The position numbers were made by a program, and so were the translations under genes. From contig CANDEH010000111.1 in the NCBI GenBank assembly GCA_947383645.1, positions 1 to 7,016 of the forward strand: 7,016 nt of DNA, written 5' to 3'. Positions within the stretch are counted from its first letter, which is position 1; every line of letters begins with the position of its first letter. Origin of the DNA: an uncultured Clostridia bacterium. Its GTDB lineage: Bacteria > Bacillota > Clostridia > Oscillospirales > Oscillospiraceae. Below are positions 1 through 5,607 of the stretch, piece by piece. Below the pieces are notes generated by a model. That model did not search any database. It was not told where the DNA came from and was given only the letters and a program-made list of their open reading frames with translations.

Positions 1-1891
1 GTTCCAGCCCATGACCGGCGTCACCGCCGAGAAGCACGACAGCTTCATCACCCCCCGGGAGGACGGCCGGGTGATGATGCAGTTCAGCGGCAAGGAGCTG
101 GTCCGGGGGGAGCCCGACGCCTCCTCCTTCCCCTCCGGGGGGCTGAGAGCCACCTTTGAGGCCCGGGGGTACACCGCCTGGGACCCCACCGCCTTCGCCT
201 TCATCAAGGACGGCTCCCTCTGCATCCCCACGGTGTTCTGCTCCTACGGCGGCCACGCCCTGGACAAGAAGACCCCCCTCCTCCGCTCTCTGGACGAGCT
301 GAGCCGCCAGGCGGTGCGGATCATGCGCCTCTTCGGCGACACGGAGGTGAAGCGCGTCACCTGCCAGGTGGGGCCGGAGCAGGAGTATTTCCTCATTGAC
401 AAGTCCGTCTACGCCCAGCGGGAGGATCTGCAGCTCACCGGGCGGACCCTCTTCGGGGCCAAGCCCCCCAAGGGGCAGGAGCTGGAGGACCACTACTTCG
501 GCACCATCAAGCCCCGGGTGGCGGCCTACATGCAGGAGCTGGACGAGGAGCTGTGGAAGCTGGGCATCCTGGCCAAGACCAAGCACAACGAGGTGGCCCC
601 CGCCCAGCACGAGCTGGCCCCCATCTACACCGACGCCAATACCGCCTGCGACCACAACCAGCTGACCATGGAGGTGATGAAGCGGGTGGCCGGGCGGCAC
701 AACATGGTGTGCCTGCTCCACGAGAAGCCCTTCGCCGGCGTCAACGGGTCCGGCAAGCACAACAACTGGTCCCTCTCCACCGACACGGGGAAGAACCTCT
801 TCAAGCCTGGATCCACACCCAGCCAGAACGCCCGGTTCCTGCTGTTCCTGGCGGCCTTTGTCAAGGGCATCGACGAGTATCAGGAGCTGGTCCGCTGCAC
901 CGTGGCCATCCCCGGCAACGACCACCGCCTGGGCGCCCAGGAGGCCCCGCCGGCCATCGTCTCCATCTTCCTGGGGGACGAGCTTGCCGCCGTGGTGGAC
1001 TCCATCATCCAGGGCACCGAGTACATCGAGCAGGGCAAGCGGATGCTCCACGTAGGGGCCGACGTGCTGCCCCACATCCGCCAGGACAACACCGACCGCA
1101 ACCGCACCAGCCCCCTGGCCTTCACCGGCAACAAGTTCGAGTTCCGCATGCTGGGATCTAGCCAGTCCATCGCCGGGCCCAACGTGGCGCTGAACACCAT
1201 CATGGCCGAGGAGCTCCAGCAGTTCGCCGATGAGCTGGAGGGGGCGGAGGACTTTGAAAAGGCCCTCCACCGGCTCCTGCGCAGGACCTTTACCGAACAC
1301 AAGCGGATCATCTTCAACGGCAACGGCTATGAGGACGCCTGGGTGGAGGAGGCCAGACGCCGGGGGCTCAGCAACATCTCCTGCACCGCCGACGCACTGA
1401 AGGAGTACTGCACCCCCCGCCACGTGGCCCTCTTTGAGAAGCACGGGGTCTATACCGCCGAGGAGTTCCAGGCCCGCAGCGAGATCCACTTTGAGAACTA
1501 CTGCAAGGTTACCGGTATCGAGGCCCACACCATGGTGGACATGGTGAAGCGGGACATCTACCCTGCGGTCTGCGCCTTCATGACCAGGGTGGCGGAGACC
1601 ATCAACCAAAAGCGCGCCGCCGTGGCCGGCATTGACTGCACCCTGGAGCAGGGGCTTTTGGAGCGGCTTACCGGGCTGAGCCTGGAGATGATGGCCGCCT
1701 GCAAGGCGCTGGAGGAGGATCTGACGAAGGTGCCCCGGAGCAGCCTGGGCGAGGAGGCCCACTACTACCGGTACGTTATCTTCAAGGATATGGAGCGCCT
1801 CCGCGCCCCTGCCGACGCCCTGGAGACCATCACCGGCGCGGACTACTGGCCCTTCCCGTCGTACAGCGATATCCTCTACAGCGTCCGATGA
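1..1891 (+). CDS. glnN: Glutamine synthetase type III, 5'-truncated by the window edge
   Basis: Makes glutamine from glutamate, ammonium and ATP in the cytoplasm, the entry point of ammonium assimilation; family members are large homododecamers. The frame is open from base 2, reading FQP before the Met at base 11. FQPMTGVTAEKHDSF is an internal family motif, so that Met is not the start and roughly 70-100 N-terminal residues lie upstream. 629 residues are visible; the family is about 700. Visible motifs, numbered from the first visible residue: GPEQEYF near 124-130 (metal-binding glutamates of the GS fold), KHNEVAPAQHE near 194-204, NGSGKHNNWS near 248-257 (ATP and substrate loop), NDHRLGAQEAPP near 306-317, and FEFRMLGSSQSIAGPN near 379-394, typical of type III. 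The stop TGA at 1889-1891 is followed within six bases by a terminator hairpin, so this gene ends its transcript. Codon use is strongly GC-biased and uniform, with no sign of damage. The family assignment is secure; regulation cannot be seen because the promoter lies outside. Confidence 0.97.
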   Translation, partial: FQPMTGVTAEKHDSFITPREDGRVMMQFSGKELVRGEPDASSFPSGGLRATFEARGYTAWDPTAFAFIKDGSLCIPTVFCSYGGHALDKKTPLLRSLDELSRQAVRIMRLFGDTEVKRVTCQVGPEQEYFLIDKSVYAQREDLQLTGRTLFGAKPPKGQELEDHYFGTIKPRVAAYMQELDEELWKLGILAKTKHNEVAPAQHELAPIYTDANTACDHNQLTMEVMKRVAGRHNMVCLLHEKPFAGVNGSGKHNNWSLSTDTGKNLFKPGSTPSQNARFLLFLAAFVKGIDEYQELVRCTVAIPGNDHRLGAQEAPPAIVSIFLGDELAAVVDSIIQGTEYIEQGKRMLHVGADVLPHIRQDNTDRNRTSPLAFTGNKFEFRMLGSSQSIAGPNVALNTIMAEELQQFADELEGAEDFEKALHRLLRRTFTEHKRIIFNGNGYEDAWVEEARRRGLSNISCTADALKEYCTPRHVALFEKHGVYTAEEFQARSEIHFENYCKVTGIEAHTMVDMVKRDIYPAVCAFMTRVAETINQKRAAVAGIDCTLEQGLLERLTGLSLEMMAACKALEEDLTKVPRSSLGEEAHYYRYVIFKDMERLRAPADALETITGADYWPFPSYSDILYSVR

Positions 1892-1896
1892 TTTCC

Positions 1897-1925
1897 GGCC
1901 CCGGAGCTCTGCTCCGGGGCCATTT
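1897..1925 (+). terminator. Intrinsic terminator of glnN
   Basis: A perfect 11-bp GC-rich stem pairs GGCCCCGGAGC (1897-1907) with GCTCCGGGGCC (1911-1921) across a TCT loop, followed by ATTT. It begins six bases after the glnN stop. The T tract is short (three T after an A), so termination may be incomplete; a second hairpin with a T4 tract follows at 2048-2089. Confidence 0.8.
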
Positions 1926-1996
1926 AACAATCTGTCACAGGGATTTTAGACTTTTGTAACAATCGAGGCAAACATATTTAACAACTTTCCCTTATT

Positions 1997-2026
1997 CTAA
2001 TAGTGCAAGAGACAAGTCTTTTTCAT
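1997..2026 (-). CDS. Possible 9-codon mini-ORF with strong RBS
   Basis: On the minus strand a strong Shine-Dalgarno sequence AAAGGAGG (2031-2038) lies four bases before an ATG (2024-2026) that opens the reading frame MKKTCLLHY and closes with TAG at 1997-1999. Such a ribosome site with so short a frame could be a leader peptide, a remnant of a lost gene, or chance. Nothing on the minus strand immediately downstream would be controlled by it, since glnN runs on the opposite strand. No family can be recognised. Confidence 0.15.
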   Translation of the reverse strand: MKKTCLLHY

Positions 2027-2047
2027 CCAACCTCCTTTATCACTCAA

Positions 2048-2089
2048 GGGAGAGGGGACTGCACCGCCGCAGTCCCCTCTCCCGCTTTT
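2048..2089 (+). terminator. Strong hairpin with T tract between convergent genes
   Basis: A perfect 15-bp stem pairs GGGAGAGGGGACTGC (2048-2062) with GCAGTCCCCTCTCCC (2069-2083) across a 6-base loop, followed by GCTTTT. The T tract gives it plus-strand polarity. It could be a second stop for glnN read-through or the end of a short unannotated plus-strand transcript from 1926-2047. It would also impede minus-strand transcription that escapes the chemoreceptor terminator. Confidence 0.7.
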
Positions 2090-2105
2090 CTGCCGGCCAG
2101 CCCTG

Positions 2106-2140
2106 CAAAAAGTCCGCCCCGGATCTGCCGGGACGGACTT
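2106..2140 (-). terminator. Intrinsic terminator of the chemoreceptor gene
   Basis: On the minus strand the stem AAGTCCGTCCCGG (2128-2140) pairs with CCGGGGCGGACTT (2110-2122), 13 bp with one G-T wobble, across a 5-base loop and runs directly into TTTTT. It starts 23 bases after the chemoreceptor stop codon, the expected position and orientation. Confidence 0.88.
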
Positions 2141-2163
2141 GTGCGGGATTTTCTGTTGGGGGG

Positions 2164-3825
2164 TTACCGGTCGGGCAGGCCCGCGCCGGCCTTCAGCTGG
2201 AAGCGTCTGGTCTGGGCCTGGAGGAGGCGGACCTGATCGAAGAGCTCGGAGCTCACCGCCGCGGATTCCTCGCTGCTGGCGGAGTTGGTCTGCACCACCG
2301 CGGAGATCTGACCGATACCCTCGGCCACCTGGGCCAGGGCGGTGGCCTCCACCTGCACCGCCTGGGTGATCTCGCTGATGGCGCTGTTGGACTGGCGCAC
2401 CAGCTCCAGCGTCCGGTCCAGAGTCTGGGATACCTCGCTGACGATCTGGTTGCCCCGCTCCGCCGCCTGGACGGAGCTGACGATCAGGTCCTTGGTGGCC
2501 TTGGCGGCCTCGTCGGACTTGCCGGCCAGGTTGCGCACCTCGTCGGCCACCACGGCGAAGCCCTTGCCGGCGCTGCCCGCCCGGGCGGCCTCCACGGCGG
2601 CGTTCAGCGCCAGGATGTTGGTCTGGAAGGCGATATTCTCAATGGTGGCGATGATCTTGCTGATCTCCTGGGAGGAGGCGGTGATGTCCCCCATAGCGGC
2701 GATCATATTCTCCATCTGCTGGCTGCTCAGATTCACCTGATCCCCGGTGAGGCGGGCGCTCTCCTCCATGGCCGCAGCGGTCTTGATGTTCTGCTGGGCG
2801 CTCTTGGAGAGGTCGTCCAGAGTGGCGTAGAGCTCCTCCACGGCGCTGGCCTGCTCCGTGGCCCCCTGGGCCAGGGACTGGGCGCCGCTGGAGAGGTGCT
2901 CGGCGTGGCCGGAGACCTTGTGCTCGGCCTGGTTGATATTGCCGATGGCAGTGGACAGGGAGGCGGTAAAGCTGTCGATGGACTCCTCAATGGAGCGGAA
3001 GTCCCCGATGAAGGGCACGGAGGTGGACACGTTGAAGTTCCCCTCGGAGAGCTGGCGCATGATGCGGTTGATGTCGCCCACATACTGCTCGATGGTCTCC
3101 ATGGACTTCTCCAGGGTCTGGGCCAGATCTCCCAGCTCGTTGTTGGCGCTGTATTCCAGATCCAGATCCAGGCGGCCCTGCTGGAGGGGCTGCACCTTCT
3201 CGGTGATTGTCAGCAGGGGTCTGACAATGTGTTTAAGTACGTACAGCACCAGGCTGATGAGGCAGATCATCGCCAGGGCCAGCCCGATAATGGAGGTGGC
3301 GTGCATGATGGCGATGGTGCGGTTGGTGCTGTCAATGCTCTCCTGGTTGAGAACGCCGCCCCGCTCGATCACCTTGTCCAGCAGCCCCACAAGGGTGGTC
3401 AGGTTCGTCTGAATGGTCTCCAGGTAGTAGTTCTGGGCCTGGGCGGTGCCCATGGCCAGCGCCTCGGTGGCGGAGGCGTGGAGGGCCTTGTGGAGGGGCT
3501 CCATCTGCCTCCGCAGCTCCAGAATCTCGGGGTCGGTGGTCCCCGCCTCCCCATAGAGCCACTGTCCCAGGACGCAGCCGGTGGGATCGGTGCTGCCGGT
3601 AAACTCCGTGCCGGCGTACAGGGCATTACTCAGGTTGGCGGACCACTTGTAGTGGGCCACCTCGGCCTTCTGAGCCCGCTCCAGCACCGCATTGGCCTCG
3701 TGGCTGGTCTTCAAGGCCCCCTCCATGCTCAGGATGTTCACCGTCATGACCACGCTGAACAGCAGCACCGAGACCAGGGCCGCAATCACCCGAATGCCAA
3801 CCATCTTTTTGATACTGTTTCGCAT
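2164..3825 (-). CDS. Methyl-accepting chemotaxis protein with extracytoplasmic CZB-like sensor
   Basis: A 553-residue transmembrane chemoreceptor that relays a ligand signal to the CheA/CheW array. I chose the ATG at 3823-3825 (MRNSIKKM): AGAAGG sits nine bases upstream and TM1 follows at once. An upstream Met at 3957 overlaps the promoter, and the one at 3852 lacks a ribosome site. Order: TM1 ~10-34; external domain 35-170; TM2 ~171-197; HAMP ~198-250; a second HAMP-like helical unit ~247-296; methyl-accepting coiled coil; hairpin tip ~396-434 with FQTNILALNAAVEAARAG and GKGFAVVADEVRNLA. Likely methylation patches are EQASAVEEL (324-332) and SEESAAVSSE (517-526). There is no C-terminal NWETF-type tail, so CheR/CheB would act untethered. 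The external domain shows H58, W61, the motif CVLGQW from C84, H112 and H116, the His/Cys layout of CZB zinc-binding domains, which are usually cytoplasmic. The gene is monocistronic, with its own promoter and terminator. The MCP call is certain; the CZB call is strong inference. Confidence 0.96.
   Translation of the reverse strand: MRNSIKKMVGIRVIAALVSVLLFSVVMTVNILSMEGALKTSHEANAVLERAQKAEVAHYKWSANLSNALYAGTEFTGSTDPTGCVLGQWLYGEAGTTDPEILELRRQMEPLHKALHASATEALAMGTAQAQNYYLETIQTNLTTLVGLLDKVIERGGVLNQESIDSTNRTIAIMHATSIIGLALAMICLISLVLYVLKHIVRPLLTITEKVQPLQQGRLDLDLEYSANNELGDLAQTLEKSMETIEQYVGDINRIMRQLSEGNFNVSTSVPFIGDFRSIEESIDSFTASLSTAIGNINQAEHKVSGHAEHLSSGAQSLAQGATEQASAVEELYATLDDLSKSAQQNIKTAAAMEESARLTGDQVNLSSQQMENMIAAMGDITASSQEISKIIATIENIAFQTNILALNAAVEAARAGSAGKGFAVVADEVRNLAGKSDEAAKATKDLIVSSVQAAERGNQIVSEVSQTLDRTLELVRQSNSAISEITQAVQVEATALAQVAEGIGQISAVVQTNSASSEESAAVSSELFDQVRLLQAQTRRFQLKAGAGLPDR
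3465..3660 (-). other. CZB-like zinc-binding domain within the chemoreceptor
   Basis: Protein residues ~56-121 read H-x2-W, then CVLGQW, then EPLHKALH. Spacing is H58 to C84 = 26, C84 to H112 = 28 and H112 to H116 = 4. In the CZB family three His and one Cys bind zinc, and in E. coli DgcZ the last two His are also four apart. Here the domain lies between TM1 and TM2 and therefore outside the membrane. It could sense zinc, or an oxidant or thiol reacting at the zinc-bound Cys. The ligand is not shown by the sequence. Confidence 0.75.
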
Positions 3826-3945
3826 AGCGCAATACCTTCTTCCTTCCGTCATTTCGCGGTTTAGACACACAACAGCGCCCCAGCCGGAGGCCGGCGCAAA
3901 GCATCTGCCTGCCGGCACAGCGCAGAGGCGGTCACTAATAGAAAT

Positions 3946-3975
3946 ATAATACCACACCCCCCGCCTCTATTTCAA
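3946..3975 (-). promoter_or_regulatory. Promoter of the chemoreceptor gene (sigma-A type)
   Basis: On the minus strand TTGAAA (3970-3975) is followed after 18 bases by TATTAT (3946-3951), preceded by TGG as an extended -10. Transcription would begin near 3938, leaving a leader of about 110 bases before the start codon. That leader contains an imperfect GC-rich hairpin around 3873-3898 but no riboswitch consensus that I recognise. Confidence 0.7.
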
Positions 3976-4127
3976 TACCTTTTTCCCAAGTTACTATTTT
4001 GCCCGCCCGGCAAAGCCCCTCCAATTTTTCCCTCCCGCAGCTTCACCCGCACTTCAAGCCCAAAGCCCCTCGGAGGAGTTTACGCCCTCCGGGCGCAAAA
4101 AATTTGAAATCCTGCCGTCTTTGCCCG
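3976..4127. other. Non-coding stretch upstream of the chemoreceptor promoter
   Basis: No credible gene on either strand. It holds an 11-bp direct repeat CAAAGCCCCTC (4011-4021 and 4061-4071) and two overlapping, mutually exclusive small hairpins: CGGAGG with CCTCCG (4071-4076/4086-4091), and ACGCCC with GGGCGC (4082-4087/4091-4096). A poor -10-like TACTAT lies at 3992-3997 on the plus strand. The stretch could be the 5' part of a plus-strand transcript that ends at the terminator at 4171-4192. Confidence 0.4.
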
Positions 4128-4164
4128 ACGCAGGCCCCGCCAACTGTGTTGGCGGGGCCTGCGT
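4128..4164. repeat. Perfect 17-bp hairpin
   Basis: ACGCAGGCCCCGCCAAC (4128-4144) pairs perfectly with its complement at 4148-4164 across a three-base TGT loop. Neither side carries a real T tract, so alone it is a poor intrinsic terminator. It lies seven bases before a second hairpin with T7 on the plus strand, so the two may act together. Such palindromes are also common as dispersed intergenic repeats. Confidence 0.75.
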
Positions 4165-4170
4165 TAAAAT

Positions 4171-4192
4171 TGTGCCGCTGGCACATTTTTTT
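4171..4192 (+). terminator. Orphan intrinsic terminator, stronger on the plus strand
   Basis: TGTGCC (4171-4176) pairs with GGCACA (4180-4185) across GCT, followed by seven T (4186-4192) and preceded by AAAAT. On the minus strand the same stem is followed by ATTTT, so it may also work in reverse, for example on transcripts from the TIM-barrel gene. No plus-strand gene lies between the chemoreceptor and this site, so the strong polarity is unexplained unless a non-coding RNA ends here. Confidence 0.75.
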
Positions 4193-4332
4193 CAAGGAAG
4201 CGCTGATTCAATGCGTCTGCGGCGCTCTGCGGATATTTTCGCCGGAATTTTGTTGTACTTTCTTGAAACAAACAAACTATTCCTGTGAAATTGCGCCGCA
4301 TTCTGACGCAGAATCTCTCGCAAATCGCTCAT
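4192..4332 (-). CDS. Possible 46-residue ORF inside the MITE-like element
   Basis: On the minus strand ATG at 4330-4332 opens a frame beginning MSDLREILRQNAAQF and ending RRRRIESALP before TGA at 4192-4194. It is basic, includes a NSLFVSRKYNKIP stretch, has no Cys and no membrane segment, and fits between the terminal repeats: the right repeat lies just upstream and the left repeat forms its last codons. The only ribosome-site candidate (AAGGA in the repeat) is about 17 bases from the ATG, which is too far to be convincing. No family is recognised. It may be a translated artefact of a structured repeat; conservation of synonymous sites in other copies would decide. Confidence 0.3.
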   Translation of the reverse strand: MSDLREILRQNAAQFHRNSLFVSRKYNKIPAKISAERRRRIESALP

Positions 4333-4355
4333 GCCGATTGAATCAGCGGTTCCTT
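4194..4355. mobile_element. MITE-like element with 19-bp terminal inverted repeats
   Basis: The ends, AAGGAAGCGCTGATTCAAT (4194-4212) and its complement at 4337-4355, match at 18 of 19 positions (single G-G mismatch) around 124 bases. Inside lie nested inverted repeats at 4213-4217/4305-4309 and 4218-4225/4293-4300, plus a small hairpin ATTCTG-ACG-CAGAAT (4300-4314), so the unit can fold into a long branched structure. It is visibly more AT-rich than its surroundings. No transposase is present and no clear target duplication is seen. GCGTTAA (4161-4167) and TTAACGC (4354-4360) form a further inverted pair, so the unit may extend left to include the terminator. Confidence 0.6.
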
Positions 4356-4360
4356 AACGC

Positions 4361-4384
4361 TGCGGTTCCGGAAACCGCGTTTTC
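4361..4384 (+). terminator. Weak hairpin with T4 tract
   Basis: GCGGTT (4362-4367) pairs with AACCGC (4373-4378) across CCGGA, followed by GTTTTC. It is a short stem with plus-strand polarity and no plus-strand gene in front of it. It may be incidental or belong to the adjacent repeat element. Confidence 0.3.
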
Positions 4385-4420
4385 GGAAGAACACCCTGCG
4401 GACCGCGTTCGGCCCGGACC

Positions 4421-4459
4421 TTTTTCCCCGGAAACGGCCTCGCCGCTTCCGGGGAAAAA
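4421..4459. repeat. Hairpin with T-arm and A-arm downstream of the TIM-barrel gene
   Basis: TTTTTCCCCGGAA (4421-4433) pairs perfectly with TTCCGGGGAAAAA (4447-4459), and an inner CGGC/GCCG (4435-4438/4442-4445) extends the stem after one mismatch. It lies 28 bases past the stop of the minus-strand gene at 4488, where a terminator is expected. However, the T run opens the stem and the A run closes it on both strands, so it is not a standard intrinsic terminator. It may stabilise the 3' end of the mRNA or assist a factor-dependent stop. Confidence 0.55.
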
Positions 4460-4487
4460 GCGCATCTCCCGTCCTTCTCACTTGCAA

Positions 4488-5156
4488 TCAGTCAAAACTG
4501 TCCCTGTATTTCTGCATCGTCTCCGAAAACAGCTGCCCGTTGGTGGGCGGGGTGTAGGTAATCGCGTTGGCGCCCGCCTGAACGGTGGCCAGGATACTCG
4601 CCTCTGTGGGTCCGCCGGTGGCGATAATGGGGAAGTTGGGGTGCCGCTCCCGAATCCAGGCCACCAGAGCCGGCGTGTCCCCGGCGGCGGAGATGTTGAG
4701 GATGTCCGCCCCCGCGGCAATCCGCTCGTCAATATCCTGCTGTCGGGAGACGATGGTGGCGATGACGGGGATGTCCACCCGCTCCTTCATCTCCGAGATG
4801 ACGGCGGGGGGGATGGGGGCGTTGACCACCACGCCGAAGGCCCCCTGGTGCTCCGCCTCCGCCGCCAGACGCACGGACCGCTGACCGCTGGTAATGCCGC
4901 CGCCCACACCCACGAACACAGGTACGTCGGAGACCTGGATAATGGCCTGGGAGATGACGGGCTGGGGGGTGAAGGGGTACACGGCGATCACCGCGTCGGC
5001 GTTGACGTTCTTGATAATGGCCACATCGGTGGAGAACACCACCGACTTGATCCGCCGCCCAAAGATCAGGATGCCGCTGCACGTGTAGATGCTCTCGGGG
5101 ATGTTCAGCAGATGGCTGCGCAGGGTGCCGCTGTAGGCGGGAATTTCTTTCTTCAT
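4488..5156 (-). CDS. TIM-barrel protein of unknown function
   Basis: A 222-residue cytoplasmic protein without signal peptide or membrane segment. The start ATG at 5154-5156 (MKKEIPAYSG) has GAAGGAG five bases upstream. Alternating short hydrophobic strands and helices fit a (beta/alpha)8 barrel: GILIFG 28-33, VVFSTD 39-44, AVIAVYPF 55-62, VPVFVGVGGG 78-87, GVVVNAP 108-114, VIATIV 131-136, ILNISAA 152-158, PIIATGGP 176-183, AITYTPP 198-204. The glycine loops GVGGG and ATGG near strand ends resemble the phosphate-binding loops of HisA/HisF, thiamine-phosphate synthase and related barrels. I see no catalytic signature that fixes a reaction. Proteins of this kind in Clostridia tend to carry only general labels such as hydrolase; I would not trust a specific activity. 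It has its own promoter and leader, and neither neighbour suggests a pathway. Confidence 0.85.
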   Translation of the reverse strand: MKKEIPAYSGTLRSHLLNIPESIYTCSGILIFGRRIKSVVFSTDVAIIKNVNADAVIAVYPFTPQPVISQAIIQVSDVPVFVGVGGGITSGQRSVRLAAEAEHQGAFGVVVNAPIPPAVISEMKERVDIPVIATIVSRQQDIDERIAAGADILNISAAGDTPALVAWIRERHPNFPIIATGGPTEASILATVQAGANAITYTPPTNGQLFSETMQKYRDSFD

Positions 5157-5233
5157 AGCTGCTCCTTCTCATCGTCCCTGCCGGCACTGCACGCTGCGGG
5201 GGACCTGCCCGGTGACCTGGACCTCTTACCTGC

Positions 5234-5262
5234 ATTGTAGCGAAAGCCGTCCGGGAAAGCAA
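5234..5262 (-). promoter_or_regulatory. Promoter of the TIM-barrel gene (sigma-A type)
   Basis: On the minus strand TTGCTT (5257-5262) and TACAAT (5234-5239) are separated by exactly 17 bases. Transcription would start near 5227, giving a leader of about 70 bases before the ATG at 5156. This is the best-matching promoter in the window. Confidence 0.8.
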
Positions 5263-5391
5263 GTCCTGCCCAAAAAAGTTTACAAAAGGAGGACAGATTT
5301 TTCATTAGCAGGGGCCTCTCGCCCTCCCTCCCTTTTTTTGCACGATCCCTCCCACCGCCGCGTACTCTGGCGGCTTCCTTGACGGCCCACG
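5263..5391. other. Intergenic stretch without a gene
   Basis: No coding frame is supported. A perfect SD-like AAAAGGAGG (plus strand, ~5284-5292) has no start codon at a usable distance. The minus strand carries a purine run with several GGG tracts next to seven A (5321-5340). A small CCGCC/GGCGG pair lies near 5355-5373. Nothing further is recognised. Confidence 0.5.
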
Positions 5392-5429
5392 CAGCAGAAA
5401 GGCGCCTCGAAAGAGGCGCCTTTCTGCTG
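5392..5429 (-). terminator. Terminator of the Hrb-rubredoxin gene
   Basis: A perfect 17-bp stem (5392-5408 with 5413-5429) and a 4-base loop lie 22 bases after the stop codon at 5452. On the minus strand the inner stem ends GAGGCGCC followed by TTTCTGC, so the T tract is partly inside the stem. Position and stability support termination; the weak T tract lowers certainty. The same stem could serve the plus strand, but no plus-strand gene precedes it. Confidence 0.75.
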
Positions 5430-5451
5430 TGCTGTTCTCCGGTTTTACCCC

Positions 5452-5607
5452 TTACTCCGCGGCGAACTGGTCCTTGCCCACGCCGCACAGGGGGCAGACG
5501 AAGTCCTCGGGGAGGTCCTCCCACTTGGTGCCGGGGGCGATGCCGTTGTCGGGATCGCCGACGGCCTCGTCGTAGGTGTAGCCGCACACTTCACAGACAT
5601 ACTTCAT
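5452..5607 (-). CDS. Rubredoxin, nested internal start within the fusion
   Basis: Starting at the ATG at 5605-5607, this frame alone encodes a standard 51-residue rubredoxin (MKYVCEVCGYTYDEA...), a one-iron Fe(Cys)4 electron carrier of usual length (50-55). The spacing C-x2-C-x29-C-x2-C and the segments GIAPGTKWEDLPEDFVCPLCG are textbook. AAAGGAG (5616-5622) lies eight bases before the ATG, an optimal ribosome site, and is read in the fusion as codons for K-G-E. The free protein is therefore probably made as well as the fusion, giving a membrane-free mobile carrier beside its own reductase. If an ancestral stop was lost, this is the original separate downstream gene of an hrb-rd operon. Confidence 0.7.
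   Translation of the reverse strand: MKYVCEVCGYTYDEAVGDPDNGIAPGTKWEDLPEDFVCPLCGVGKDQFAAE

Noticed and set aside
11..13. ATG at base 11 as the glnN start
   Set aside because: The frame is open upstream to the window edge and the Met lies inside the conserved FQPMTG motif, so it is internal.
553..1161. A 202-codon frame overlapping glnN in another phase
   Set aside because: Arg-, Pro- and Gly-rich shadow of glnN, whose own frame is clearly conserved.
2896..3864. A 322-codon plus-strand open frame opposite the chemoreceptor
   Set aside because: It is the antisense shadow of the GC-biased chemoreceptor codons; low-complexity Gly, Val and Leu sequence with no motif.
3826..3938. Possible c-di-GMP riboswitch in the chemoreceptor leader
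   Set aside because: The leader is about 110 bases, GC-rich and has a hairpin, and such riboswitches often precede motility genes. However, I could not find the conserved GEMM core bases; the TTTGCGCC resemblance is superficial.
4128..4355. CRISPR array or tRNA/rRNA gene in the large gap
   Set aside because: The repeats are inverted pairs rather than regularly spaced direct repeats, and no cloverleaf or rRNA-like segment was seen.
3999..5240. A 413-codon plus-strand open frame
   Set aside because: It runs antisense through the TIM-barrel gene and across the repeat element and hairpins. Its translation is Pro-, Gly- and Arg-rich with no domain, as expected for an antisense frame in GC-rich DNA.
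5321..5352. G-quadruplex-like GGG tracts on the minus strand
   Set aside because: Only three closely spaced GGG tracts plus two distant ones across an A-rich loop. This is weak and expected by chance in GC-rich DNA.
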